Source: Lentisphaerota bacterium
GTDB lineage: Bacteria > Verrucomicrobiota > Lentisphaeria > Victivallales > UBA1829
Length of the DNA stretch: 64,000 nucleotides
Direction: 5' to 3'
NCBI GenBank assembly: GCA_015061915.1
Contig: SUVR01000005.1
Coordinates: 37,596 to 101,595 of the forward strand
Both the position numbers and the translations under genes were made by a program. The notes beneath the pieces were generated by a model. It saw nothing but the letters and a program-made list of their open reading frames with translations, made no database searches and had not been told where the DNA came from. Shown here piece after piece: positions 20,988 through 28,909 of this stretch. Each line of letters begins with the position of its first letter. The first letter of the stretch is position 1.

Positions 20988-21743
20988 TTATACAATGGTG
21001 TAACCGCCATCTGCCATAAGGGTCGTTCCGCAGAGATAATCCGATTCCGGACCGGCGAGGAACCGCACCACATTGGCGATCTCCTCCGGCTTTCCGAAGC
21101 GTCCCATGGGCTGAAGGGCGAGGAAGGATGCCATACCTTTGGCTTCATCGCCGGTGTCCCGTGCGCCGTCGTGCAGTCCGGGGGTATCGGTGGTGCCGGG
21201 GGCGACCGCATTGACCTTGATCCCGTGGGGGAGCAGGGCGATTGCTGCGGCACGGGTCATGGAGGAGACTGCACCCTTGCTGGCGTGGTATGCCAGATAA
21301 CCGGGGGAACCGACAACCGCAAAGGTGGAGGAGAAGTTCACAAACGCCCCTTTGATCCCGTGGTCGATCATGTACTGTGCGCCATCCCGGAGAAAGAGGA
21401 ATGTGCCGGTCAGGTTGATGTTCATGACCCGTTCAAACTCGGCGGTGGTGGTCTCCAGAAGCGGCTTGTTCAGCTGGGACGCAGCATCATTGACGATGAT
21501 GTCGATCCGTCCCGTTTTCTGATCGGCGAACGCAAGAACCGCACGGACCTCTTCCTCCCGCCCCACATCGCAGGGATGGAAGAAGACATGGTCCAGTTCA
21601 GCTGCCAGTTTTTCGCCGTTTTCCGCATCACGATCGGCAATGATGACAGTGGCGCCGTCTGCGGCAAAACGCCGGACGATCGCCTCGCCGATCCCTTTTG
21701 CGCCGCCGGTCACGATGGCGGTCTTACCGGTCAGATCCGTCAT
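20988..21743 (-). CDS. SDR-family NAD(P)-dependent oxidoreductase
   Basis: A 251-residue classical short-chain dehydrogenase. The N-terminal TGGAKGIG (residues 12-19) is the cofactor-binding glycine motif. NDAA replaces the common NNAG. The catalytic Ser lies in NFSST and the YxxxK motif is YHASK near residue 155. The C-terminal GTTLMADGGYT is typical of the glucose-1-dehydrogenase/3-oxoacyl reductase-like subgroup. It is the last gene of a minus-strand run, its ATG overlapping the hydrolase stop by 4 bp (ATGA), so the two are probably translationally coupled. The substrate cannot be read from sequence; a sugar or uronate oxidoreductase would suit the neighbourhood. Confidence 0.88.
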   Translation of the reverse strand: MTDLTGKTAIVTGGAKGIGEAIVRRFAADGATVIIADRDAENGEKLAAELDHVFFHPCDVGREEEVRAVLAFADQKTGRIDIIVNDAASQLNKPLLETTTAEFERVMNINLTGTFLFLRDGAQYMIDHGIKGAFVNFSSTFAVVGSPGYLAYHASKGAVSSMTRAAAIALLPHGIKVNAVAPGTTDTPGLHDGARDTGDEAKGMASFLALQPMGRFGKPEEIANVVRFLAGPESDYLCGTTLMADGGYTIV

Positions 21744-22591
21744 ACTTCGATCGGCTCCTTCCGGTACTGATTTTCCAATCGGAGCTGTCTGCCGTAGTCA
21801 TACTTTTCCAGAATTTCCGCTTCTCTGCCGTCCCGCATTTCCCATTCCTGCGTGATGAAGGATACAGCAAGGGAAGTCCATTTCCCCACATCCTCCGTTC
21901 CGAGACCGAGGAGCATACCGTGGTCGCCGTGGGGGAAGATATGCAGTTCGCAGGGGCGTTTTGTCTTTGCCATAGCATCAGCAAACTCCAGCGCATTGCG
22001 GTAGTTTACGGTGGTGTCGGTGAATGTATGCCAGACAAATGCAGGCGGGGTATCGGGTCCGACCTGATTGGAGAGCGTGCAGAGGTCCATCAGATCTTCC
22101 GGCAGTTCCGGTCCCAGCAAATTGACCGCCGAGCCGGGGTGACTGGAGACTTTGCCCATACTGGTGACGGCATAGCTGAGGATCAGGGCATCCGGGATCG
22201 GGTCGATGGAGTCGATCTCATCGCCCACGGCATCCGGGATCATATCTGTGATCGTGCCGAGGCAGGCGGTCAGGTGTCCGCCGGCAGAGCCTCCGCACGC
22301 GGCGATCCGGTCCGGGATCACGCCCCATGCTTCGGCGTTGTGACGGATCAGGCGCATTGCACGGATCGCATCCTGCTGCGGTTCGGGGAAACGGTGGGGC
22401 GCCACCCGGTATTGCAGAACGAAGGCATGGAAGCCAAGTTCGTTGAACCGGCGGGCAATGGGTTCACCTTCGGACCGTTCGCAGACGCAGCCGTAGCCGC
22501 CGCCGGGGATCACCAGGATCGCCGGATGTCTGCCTTCCAGAAGATAGGGTGTCAGATAAGATTCCTCGCTGAGCAGGGGGATATTATTCAT
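21740..22591 (-). CDS. alpha/beta hydrolase (esterase/lipase, acetyl-xylan-esterase-like)
   Basis: A 283-residue alpha/beta-hydrolase fold protein. The oxyanion-hole segment is IPGGGYG, the nucleophile elbow is GGSAGGH (GxSxG), a candidate acid is in TFTDTTV and the catalytic His is in HGDHGM. This pattern matches the BD-FAE/hormone-sensitive-lipase-like group that often deacetylates polysaccharides. There is no signal peptide, so it is likely cytoplasmic and acts on imported oligosaccharides or small esters. It starts 27 bp after the aroC stop on the same strand and overlaps the SDR gene by 4 bp. The substrate is inferred, not shown. Confidence 0.85.
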   Translation of the reverse strand: MNNIPLLSEESYLTPYLLEGRHPAILVIPGGGYGCVCERSEGEPIARRFNELGFHAFVLQYRVAPHRFPEPQQDAIRAMRLIRHNAEAWGVIPDRIAACGGSAGGHLTACLGTITDMIPDAVGDEIDSIDPIPDALILSYAVTSMGKVSSHPGSAVNLLGPELPEDLMDLCTLSNQVGPDTPPAFVWHTFTDTTVNYRNALEFADAMAKTKRPCELHIFPHGDHGMLLGLGTEDVGKWTSLAVSFITQEWEMRDGREAEILEKYDYGRQLRLENQYRKEPIEV

Positions 22592-22618
22592 AATGTTGGT
22601 CTTTCTATGTTGTTCGAT

Positions 22619-23683
22619 TTAATCGAGTTTTGATGTTTTTGCACGGAGCAGCAGGTCCGCCGCCACGATCGCCGCCATGGCTTCCACCACGGGAACGATG
22701 CGGGGTATAAGACAGGGATCGTGTCTGCCTTTGATCACAAGGCTGGTTGCGTTCCCCGTGGCTTTTTCGATGGTCTGCTGTTCTTTATAGATGGAGGGCG
22801 TGGGCTTGACCGCCACACGGAACGTGACTTTATCTCCGTTGCTGATGCCGCCGAGGATGCCGCCTGCGTTATTCGTTGCAAAGCCTTCCGGCGTAATGGG
22901 ATCGTTGTTTTCACTGCCCCGTTTTTCTGCAGCGCTGAACCCGGAACCGATCTCCAGCCCCTTGACCCCGCCGATGGAGAATATGGCGTGCGCCAGAAGG
23001 GCATCGAACTTGTCGAACACCGGTTCGCCAAGACCGGCGGGAAGCCCGGTGATCTCCGCATAAACCGTGCCGCCGATGCTGTCCAGATCCTTCGCAGCGC
23101 TTTCGATGACCGCCGCCATAGCATCCGCAGCGGACGGATCGCCGCAACGGACCGGATTTTGTTCCACGGTGGACCAGTCGATCTTGTTGATGTCGCCGGA
23201 TACATTGCCGATACTTGCGGCACACGCCCGGACATCCACCCCGTAATGTTTCAACAGCAGTTTCGCCACGGCTCCCGCCGCAACCCGGCTGGCGGTCTCT
23301 CTGCCGGAGGATCTGCCGCCGCCCCGGTAGTCCCGGAAGCCGAATTTCTGATCAAAAGTGATGTCCGCGTGACCGGGGCGGTAAGTCGCAGCGATCCGGG
23401 AATAATCGGCGGAGTGCTGGTCAGCGTTCCGGATGAGCATAGCAAGGGGCGTGCCGGTTGTCTTGCCCTCAAAAACGCCGGAGAGGATCTCAATTTTATC
23501 CGCTTCTTTCCGGGCGGTGGTCGCTGCCGACTGACCGGGTCTGCGCCGGTCCATTTCGCTCTGGATGAAATCCGGATCCATCGTCAGCCCCGCCGGAAGA
23601 CCGTCAATGGTCACGCCCAGCGCAGGTCCGTGGGATTCCCCGAAGGTGGTGATCGCAAAAAGAGTTCCGAAAGTGTTGTTCAT
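22619..23683 (-). CDS. aroC: chorismate synthase
   Basis: A 354-residue enzyme converting EPSP to chorismate, the last step of the shikimate pathway, using reduced FMN. Family signatures are visible: FGESHGPALG near the N terminus, the GFRDYRGGGRSSGRET signature, and the RHDPC segment near the C terminus. ATG 23683 is preferred over an in-frame upstream TTG because AAAGGA lies 9 bases before it, inside the end of aroK. Only 2 bp separate it from the aroK stop, so the two genes form a tight shikimate-pathway pair. Length is normal for the family. Confidence 0.97.
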   Translation of the reverse strand: MNNTFGTLFAITTFGESHGPALGVTIDGLPAGLTMDPDFIQSEMDRRRPGQSAATTARKEADKIEILSGVFEGKTTGTPLAMLIRNADQHSADYSRIAATYRPGHADITFDQKFGFRDYRGGGRSSGRETASRVAAGAVAKLLLKHYGVDVRACAASIGNVSGDINKIDWSTVEQNPVRCGDPSAADAMAAVIESAAKDLDSIGGTVYAEITGLPAGLGEPVFDKFDALLAHAIFSIGGVKGLEIGSGFSAAEKRGSENNDPITPEGFATNNAGGILGGISNGDKVTFRVAVKPTPSIYKEQQTIEKATGNATSLVIKGRHDPCLIPRIVPVVEAMAAIVAADLLLRAKTSKLD

Positions 23684-23685
23684 AT

Positions 23686-24225
23686 TCAGCAATCCTTTGT
23701 TTGGGATTTTTTATATGCGTTCAGGATCTTCCGTGCCGTATCTTCCGGTGTTGGTCCGGCGGAAACGGAAGCGGCGGCAAACTGACGGAAGAGCCGTCTG
23801 CGTTCTGTATTGGATTCACAGAATGTACGGAACGGATTTTTCTTTTCCTGCAGAAACGGGGGCAAACCTTCCGCTTCGATCCGTTCATACGCCGTGCGGT
23901 TGGTGATGTTCAGTGCGCAGAGAAAACCCAATAGCTTCCGTTCTTTTGCTTTGACATACGGATTGGAAAGAGCGCCGCCGCCCAGTGCAAAAACACCCTG
24001 TTTCCCCGCCAGCGTGCGGATCGCTTCCGCTTCCAGTTGACGGAACGCATCGCTGCCGAGTGTGCGGAAGATCTCCCGGACGGAAAGAGATGTGTTGTGC
24101 TGTTTGTTGTAAAGATCCTGCAGAATATCGTCTGTATCTGCAAAGGGCAGATCCAGTTTTTTTGCCAGAGCTTTCCCGGCAGATGTCTTGCCGGCGTGTT
24201 TGATTCCGCAGAGCGTGATTTTCAT
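23686..24225 (-). CDS. aroK: shikimate kinase
   Basis: A 179-residue P-loop kinase phosphorylating shikimate. Visible motifs are Walker A GIKHAGKT (residues 7-14), the shikimate-binding DTDD near residue 33, and the GGGAL substrate-binding loop. Start 24225 follows GGAAAGGA and is downstream of a good promoter (24250-24277); a longer in-frame extension would overlap that promoter. It heads the aroK-aroC-hydrolase-SDR operon. The product is a little divergent in the lid region, but the kinase core is clear. Confidence 0.93.
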   Translation of the reverse strand: MKITLCGIKHAGKTSAGKALAKKLDLPFADTDDILQDLYNKQHNTSLSVREIFRTLGSDAFRQLEAEAIRTLAGKQGVFALGGGALSNPYVKAKERKLLGFLCALNITNRTAYERIEAEGLPPFLQEKKNPFRTFCESNTERRRLFRQFAAASVSAGPTPEDTARKILNAYKKSQTKDC

Positions 24226-24249
24226 AGTTGTTTTCCTTTCCGGTGGAAA

Positions 24250-24277
24250 ACTATAGCACGCGCACGCAAAATTACAA
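24250..24277 (-). promoter_or_regulatory. promoter of the aroK operon
   Basis: On the minus strand TTGTAA, a 16-bp spacer, then TATAGT. The predicted leader is about 20 nt. It is back-to-back with the promoter at 24297. Confidence 0.6.
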
Positions 24278-24296
24278 GAAAATGTGTGCGTTTTTC

Positions 24297-24324
24297 TTGA
24301 AAAAGTGCAGCATTGTGGTACAGT
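24297..24324 (+). promoter_or_regulatory. promoter of the putative glycoside hydrolase gene
   Basis: TTGAAA (24297-24302), 16 bp, TACAGT (24319-24324). It lies about 55 bp before the start. Confidence 0.5.
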
Positions 24325-24379
24325 AAGTGGATCGATCGGACAGAAAAGAAATGATTTTTCAACCGGAAAGGATATGGCA

Positions 24380-25945
24380 ATGAGTGGCGTTTTTATCAAT
24401 TCGGATGCGTGGAACTTCTGGACGGATTCCAAGTGTATTGAGACCGATCCCGCAAAAGCGATCCGGGACGATGTGGATTTTTATGCCGATGCCGGCGGCG
24501 TGGAAGCCGTCTTTTACAATATGAACTTCTCCCGTTCCTTCCTCAATACCAAGGTCGGGACTCCCATCTGGAAAGATTGTACTTTCGATGCAGATGGCAA
24601 TCTCCGTCTTCGCGGTTTCCCCCTGAAAAAGGCGGACAGCGATAACTACGGCCCTATGGTGAGACGGGCAAAATTTATGCACGAAAATATGCCGGATTTT
24701 ATGCAGTACCGCTATGATTACTGCCACAAAAAAGGCATCGAAATGTGGCACAGTATGCGGATGAACGATGTTCACCACTCCGAGTTGGGTGGTGAATTCA
24801 AGCCCCAGCACTGCGACCTCTGGCTGGATCATAAGGAAATGCTCCGTGCGTGGTATCGTCACACCTGGCGTGGATACTGGATCGATAACGGGTTCGACTA
24901 CGGCAGACGGGATGTGTATGAGTATCACCTCAATCTCGCACGGGAATATCTGCTGGACTATGAATCAGACGGCATCGAACTGGACTGGATGCGTGCCATG
25001 CCTGTCTTCAAGCCCGGTTATGATGAGTTGAACACGGAGATCCTCACCAACTTTGTGCGGGATGTGAAAGCCGCCGCCCTCGAAGCCGAAAAGAAATGGG
25101 GACATCGGGTCCGGATCGCCGCCCGTACCCCTTATCAGCCCCAAGAAGCATACGCACTGGGGATGGATGTGGGCACGTGGGCGGCGGAAGGCTTGATCGA
25201 TGTGCTGATCCCCAGTCCCAACGGTCTCTGTATGGAACAGGATGCCCAGCTCAAACTCTGGCGCGCCATCGCTCCGAACCTGATCCTGGCGCCCTGCGTG
25301 GATTATGTGGTGGTCTCCAATCGGGAAAACTTCTCACGACAGGCGTTTACGAAAGAGATCGACTGCGGTATGATCTCCACCTACTACGCACAGGGCGCCG
25401 ATACGATCTATTTCTACAATCATTTCCCCCGGCACGAACACGATACCGAACCCCGGATCCGGGAGATCTTCCCCGCCGCTGCCGATCGGGAAAAAGCCGC
25501 TTCCCTGCCGCGGCGTCATGTGATCACCGCTCACGACAGCTGCGTGGAAGGGCTGTACAATGCTCCCTGTTTCCCCGCAAAAATCTGGGAAAAATGCAGC
25601 GATGGCGGCGTCCGGATCCATGCCGGAGAACGGACTGCCGGAAGAAAAGGCGTGATCCTCATCGGGTCCAGCGTGCCGCTGAATGTGAACGTGCTGTTGA
25701 ATACCGTGTACTGTGATCCCGTGACAGATTTTGACTTGCCGCAGAATTTCAAAAAAGGCGGAAACGGAACGCAGCACGGGTCCTTCTGGGTCGTTTCCGG
25801 AAATGTGCCGGAGATCTTCTGGACCTGTGTGGAGATTCCGCCGCAGGCGCTGCATGACGGCTGGAATAACGTGGAACTGTATAACCATGATTCCCATATC
25901 ATCGAATCAAAAGAAATCCTCTGGATGGAGTTGAACCTTGCCTGA
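24380..25945 (+). CDS. putative TIM-barrel glycoside-hydrolase-like protein
   Basis: About 521 residues, with no signal peptide. Start 24380 (MSGVFINSD) is preferred over 24374 because AAAGGA then has 7-base spacing. The sequence has barrel-strand-like segments: DGIELDWMR near residue 200 carries an acidic pair like the catalytic strands of GH10-like or glycosyl-hydrolase-like barrels, GIEMWHSMRMND lies earlier, and DVLIPSP is a later strand. The last ~120 residues look like a beta-sandwich (LNVNVLLNTVY, WNNVELYN), a possible carbohydrate-binding appendage. I cannot assign a GH family. The context of nagB, uxaC and deacylase genes suggests carbohydrate breakdown. Its end overlaps the following dehydrogenase remnant. 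Confidence 0.6.
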   Translation: MSGVFINSDAWNFWTDSKCIETDPAKAIRDDVDFYADAGGVEAVFYNMNFSRSFLNTKVGTPIWKDCTFDADGNLRLRGFPLKKADSDNYGPMVRRAKFMHENMPDFMQYRYDYCHKKGIEMWHSMRMNDVHHSELGGEFKPQHCDLWLDHKEMLRAWYRHTWRGYWIDNGFDYGRRDVYEYHLNLAREYLLDYESDGIELDWMRAMPVFKPGYDELNTEILTNFVRDVKAAALEAEKKWGHRVRIAARTPYQPQEAYALGMDVGTWAAEGLIDVLIPSPNGLCMEQDAQLKLWRAIAPNLILAPCVDYVVVSNRENFSRQAFTKEIDCGMISTYYAQGADTIYFYNHFPRHEHDTEPRIREIFPAAADREKAASLPRRHVITAHDSCVEGLYNAPCFPAKIWEKCSDGGVRIHAGERTAGRKGVILIGSSVPLNVNVLLNTVYCDPVTDFDLPQNFKKGGNGTQHGSFWVVSGNVPEIFWTCVEIPPQALHDGWNNVELYNHDSHIIESKEILWMELNLA

Positions 25946-26363
25946 AAGAATGTTCAAAGAAATGGAGCAGGGCGGCACACTGGGGCTGATCGGCGTCGGT
26001 AAGTTCGGCTTGGAACTGAAAAAGATGGCAGAGCAGTACGGCTTGCGTACCCTGTTATGCGATCCTCCGCGCAGCATCAGCGATGCCGAAGATTTGAACG
26101 ATGCCCTGCACGTGGACTGGGGAAACGGTATGGGCGGTTGCGATTTTTCACAGGTCGAAACCGAAACTTTCGTCCCCGTCAGCGAGATCTGCAGATACGC
26201 CGATGTCATTGCCGTTCAGGTTCCGCTGAATGACTCAACAAAAGATATGATCGACTCCGGCTTCATGGCAGCCTGTCGGAAGGATGCGATAATCTGGATC
26301 TTTTCCGATCCAGCCGTCGTACAGAACCATCTCCGGCAGGATCCGCGGATCCGCTTCGCCTGA
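25938..26363 (+). pseudogene. truncated D-2-hydroxyacid (PdxB/SerA-like) dehydrogenase remnant
   Basis: At most 141 residues, beginning either at a TTG (25938) inside the end of the preceding gene or more likely at ATG 25950. It carries only the NAD-binding half of a D-isomer-specific 2-hydroxyacid dehydrogenase: GLIGVGKFG (Rossmann GxGxxG), LLCDPPRS as in erythronate-4-phosphate dehydrogenases, and ADVIAVQVPL. The N-terminal catalytic half and everything after the AIIW segment, including the catalytic Arg/Glu/His region, are absent where intact members have over 300 residues. It stops 14 bp before the cloverleaf element. It is probably a degraded gene; an intentionally short Rossmann protein is the less likely alternative. 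Confidence 0.65.
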
Positions 26364-26377
26364 TCAGAGCCCGTGAC

Positions 26378-26498
26378 GGACGGCGGTCCCGGACGCATCT
26401 GCGCAGCGCGCAGATGCGTCCTTCTTTTTTTGCCGCGAGCCGCGGCAAAAAAAGAGCCGGAGCAAAAATGTTTTTTTGCTCCGGCGGGACCGCCGTCC
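26378..26498. repeat. 121-bp cloverleaf of four perfect inverted repeats
   Basis: An outer 13-bp stem (26378-26390 with 26486-26498) encloses three hairpins laid end to end. Hairpin 1 is 26391-26404/26408-26421 (14 bp, loop AGC). Hairpin 2 is 26425-26437/26441-26453 (13 bp, extendable to 15, loop AGC). Hairpin 3 is 26456-26468/26473-26485 (13 bp, loop TGTT). Every arm is a perfect complement and almost no base in the element is unpaired. It lies between the dehydrogenase remnant and the nagB stop. Candidates are a REP/MITE-like mobile palindrome, a cruciform or protein-binding site, a structured RNA, or an elaborate convergent terminator. Confidence 0.95.
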
Positions 26499-26553
26499 TG
26501 CGCACATCTCCTGCGCTTGCGGCGTCTCAATTTTTCAGAAAACGGTCAGTTGA

Positions 26554-27345
26554 TCAGATGTCCTGATAAGCTGCCCATCTGGGATCCTGTTTGAAGCTCC
26601 ACTTGTATTCTTCGATGCCTTCCAGCTTGGCGGCTGCTTCTTCATCGAGGATGACAACGGCATCTTCGTGCATCTGCAGGGCGGTAGCGGAGATCATGCT
26701 GGTGACGGGGCCTTCCACGGTCTTGGCAACGATGGATGCTTTTTCCGCACCGGTGGCGACAAGAAGAAGTTTCTTCGCATCGAGGATGGTGCCGACGCCC
26801 ATCGTAACGGCGCGCATGGGCATATCTTCCGGCTTATCGAACAGGGGGCTGTTCTGTTCGTAGGTCGTCTTGGTCAGGGTCACTGCGCGGGTACGGGAGG
26901 AGAAGGAGGACAGCGGTTCGTTGAAACCGATGTGACCGGTTCTGCCGATACCGAGGAGCTGCATATCCACGCCGCCGCAGGATTCCATGGTGGCTTCGTA
27001 TTCGGCAGCAGCGGCTTCCAGATCGTCGGCAACGCCGTTGGGAACGTAGGTGTTGCGCTTGTCGATGTTGATCTTATCGAACAGGTGGAAGTTCATGTAG
27101 TAGCGATAGGAATCCTTGTTGCTGCCGTCGAAGCCCACATATTCGTCCAGGTTGAAGGACTTGCAGAGAGAGAAGTCCAGACCTTCGTTCTTGTGCCAGT
27201 CTGCGAGGTAAGCATAGAGGCGTTCCATGGTTCTGCCGGTGGCGAGACCCAGGTTGTAAGCCGGTTTTGCCTTCACGGCATCGGCGATGATCTTGGCTGC
27301 GAGCTTCGCAGCTTTGTCGGCGGTCGGCATGATAATGACGTCCAT
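26554..27345 (-). CDS. nagB: glucosamine-6-phosphate deaminase
   Basis: A 263-residue enzyme converting glucosamine-6-phosphate to fructose-6-phosphate and ammonia, the entry of amino sugars into glycolysis. Signatures: GLATGRTME phosphate loop near residue 33, SFNLDEYVG with the catalytic Asp, and GIGRTGHIGFNEP with the catalytic His. The start is fixed by AAAGGAG 8 bases upstream, just after a GGGC-GCAA-GCCC mini-hairpin. It lies 60 bp downstream of uxaC on the same strand and is probably co-transcribed. Length is normal. Confidence 0.95.
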   Translation of the reverse strand: MDVIIMPTADKAAKLAAKIIADAVKAKPAYNLGLATGRTMERLYAYLADWHKNEGLDFSLCKSFNLDEYVGFDGSNKDSYRYYMNFHLFDKINIDKRNTYVPNGVADDLEAAAAEYEATMESCGGVDMQLLGIGRTGHIGFNEPLSSFSSRTRAVTLTKTTYEQNSPLFDKPEDMPMRAVTMGVGTILDAKKLLLVATGAEKASIVAKTVEGPVTSMISATALQMHEDAVVILDEEAAAKLEGIEEYKWSFKQDPRWAAYQDI

Positions 27346-27405
27346 TTGTATAACTCCTTTGGGCTTGCGCCCGGTTGATTAGTTAAAGGTTGTTCACCTG
27401 TAATT

Positions 27406-28779
27406 TCAGTTCAGACCGAAAAACTTTTTCGGTTCGTTGTAACACATCATCTGCACCAGTTTGTATGCAATATGATCCGGAATTCTGCCCCGTTCGACCA
27501 TTTCGCCCACCACATCGCACAGGGTACGGCGGAACATTTCAAAGCGGGAGGAATAGCTCAGGATCTTCCGGGAGTCGGAGACCATTCCGGCGAAAGAGGC
27601 AAAGAGGTCCACGCTGGAGATATATTCCAGCTGACGCTTCATCCCGATGGAGGTATCGTTGAGCCACCAGGCGGAACCGAGGCGGACTTTGCAGCCGAAT
27701 GCGCGGGAGACGGTCGCCAGAGACGCCTGATGACCGGGATCCAGACAGTACAGAATCGTTTTGAGTTTATCGTCAAAAAGATTCAGGAATTTGCAGAGAG
27801 GCTTCACAATGTCGATCATATGATCGGAAACATCGCCGCCGGTATCGGGTCCGAGGGTGTCGAACAGCACATCACGCACATCACGCACGGCGCCGATATG
27901 GAGCTGGAACACCCAGCCTTTTTCGGCATCCAGTTCGGCAAATTTCCGCATAAGACAGCTGCTCCACACATCTTCTTCGGCAGCAGTCGCGGCGGTGCCG
28001 GAAAGGACTTTCTGCAGGATCGCTTCGGCTTCCGCATCGGTGGCGGCGCCGTCGTAGGGCTTTTCGATCCCGTGGTCGCTGGCGATAGCGCCCCGTTCCG
28101 CAAAGAAATCGTGGGATTTTTTCATCGCCTGCATCAGATCCGCAAGAGACTTGATCTCCACGCCCCAGCGGCTGCCCAGTTTGGCAAGATATTCTTTGAA
28201 GTCGGGCTTGCGGATCTTCATAACCCGGTCCGGACGCCACGTGGGACGCACCAGCACTTTGCCGAAAGCGGCGTTGGCGCGTTCGTGATCTTCCAGCGTA
28301 TCGGCAGGATCGTCCGTGGAACACATCACTTCAATATTCATACGGCGGATGAGGGACTGGGGCTTGTTTTCGTCTTTTGCCAGCGCCTCGCAGCAGCCCT
28401 GCCAGAGTTCTTCGGCAGTTTCGGCGCAGAGCAGAATGTTGTCGAATCCGAGGAACCGCAGATCCAGGTGGACCCATTCGTACACCGGGTTGCCGGCAAA
28501 TTCGGGGAAGACTTCCGCCATGGCGATCCACTTTGCGTGGTTATCCGTATTCTTACCGGTGATGAGTTCTTCGCTGACGCCCCGTTTGCGGAGCATTTCC
28601 CACACATAGTGGTCGGTGGCGGCGAAAAGTTCCCAGGGATCAGTGAAGGGGGTATTATCTGCGATCCGTTTCACATCTGCATGATTGTGAGCGTCAATGA
28701 CCGGCAGCTTTGCCACGGTGCTGTAAAGCGCCTTTGCCGTATCGGAACCGAGAAGATAATTGTTGTCCAGAAATGCCAT
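27406..28779 (-). CDS. uxaC: glucuronate/galacturonate isomerase
   Basis: A 457-residue amidohydrolase-fold isomerase interconverting glucuronate with fructuronate and galacturonate with tagaturonate. The metal-binding HxH is in DAHNHAD near residue 30; TDDPADTLEDH, RPTWRPDRVM and WWLNDT are family segments. Start 28779 follows AAAGGAAAA and lies 34 bp downstream of a minus-strand promoter; longer in-frame starts would read through that promoter. Family length is about 460-470. It pairs with nagB in an operon, and functionally with the UxaE-like gene at 48045. Confidence 0.93.
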   Translation of the reverse strand: MAFLDNNYLLGSDTAKALYSTVAKLPVIDAHNHADVKRIADNTPFTDPWELFAATDHYVWEMLRKRGVSEELITGKNTDNHAKWIAMAEVFPEFAGNPVYEWVHLDLRFLGFDNILLCAETAEELWQGCCEALAKDENKPQSLIRRMNIEVMCSTDDPADTLEDHERANAAFGKVLVRPTWRPDRVMKIRKPDFKEYLAKLGSRWGVEIKSLADLMQAMKKSHDFFAERGAIASDHGIEKPYDGAATDAEAEAILQKVLSGTAATAAEEDVWSSCLMRKFAELDAEKGWVFQLHIGAVRDVRDVLFDTLGPDTGGDVSDHMIDIVKPLCKFLNLFDDKLKTILYCLDPGHQASLATVSRAFGCKVRLGSAWWLNDTSIGMKRQLEYISSVDLFASFAGMVSDSRKILSYSSRFEMFRRTLCDVVGEMVERGRIPDHIAYKLVQMMCYNEPKKFFGLN

Positions 28780-28812
28780 GGCTTTTCCTTTCGTTGTTTT
28801 CCATTTTATAGT

Positions 28813-28840
28813 AATATAACCCACATTCCGTGAAAATCCA
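28813..28840 (-). promoter_or_regulatory. promoter of uxaC-nagB
   Basis: On the minus strand TGGATT, a 16-bp spacer, then TATATT. It diverges from the promoter at 28862, with only 21 bp between the -35 boxes. Confidence 0.5.
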
Positions 28841-28861
28841 GAAAAAATATCACAATTTTGC

Positions 28862-28889
28862 TTGATTTCATGCCAACTTTGTCTATATT
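28862..28889 (+). promoter_or_regulatory. promoter of the D-aminoacylase gene
   Basis: TTGATT (28862-28867), 16 bp, TATATT (28884-28889). The predicted leader is only about 15 nt and carries the ribosome binding site CAAGGAG. Confidence 0.65.
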
Positions 28890-28909
28890 TCACCTCAAGG
28901 AGTAACGAA

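Noticed and set aside
26378..26498. A tRNA gene suggested by the cloverleaf shape
   Set aside because: No T-loop GTTCRA, no D-loop conserved bases, no CCA-type acceptor and all loops are 3-4 nt.
26800..26960. Loss of a catalytic Asp in NagB (GIGRTGHIGFNEP against NDGHIAFNEP of E. coli)
   Set aside because: Several functional NagB subfamilies lack Asp at this position, so it is not evidence of inactivity.
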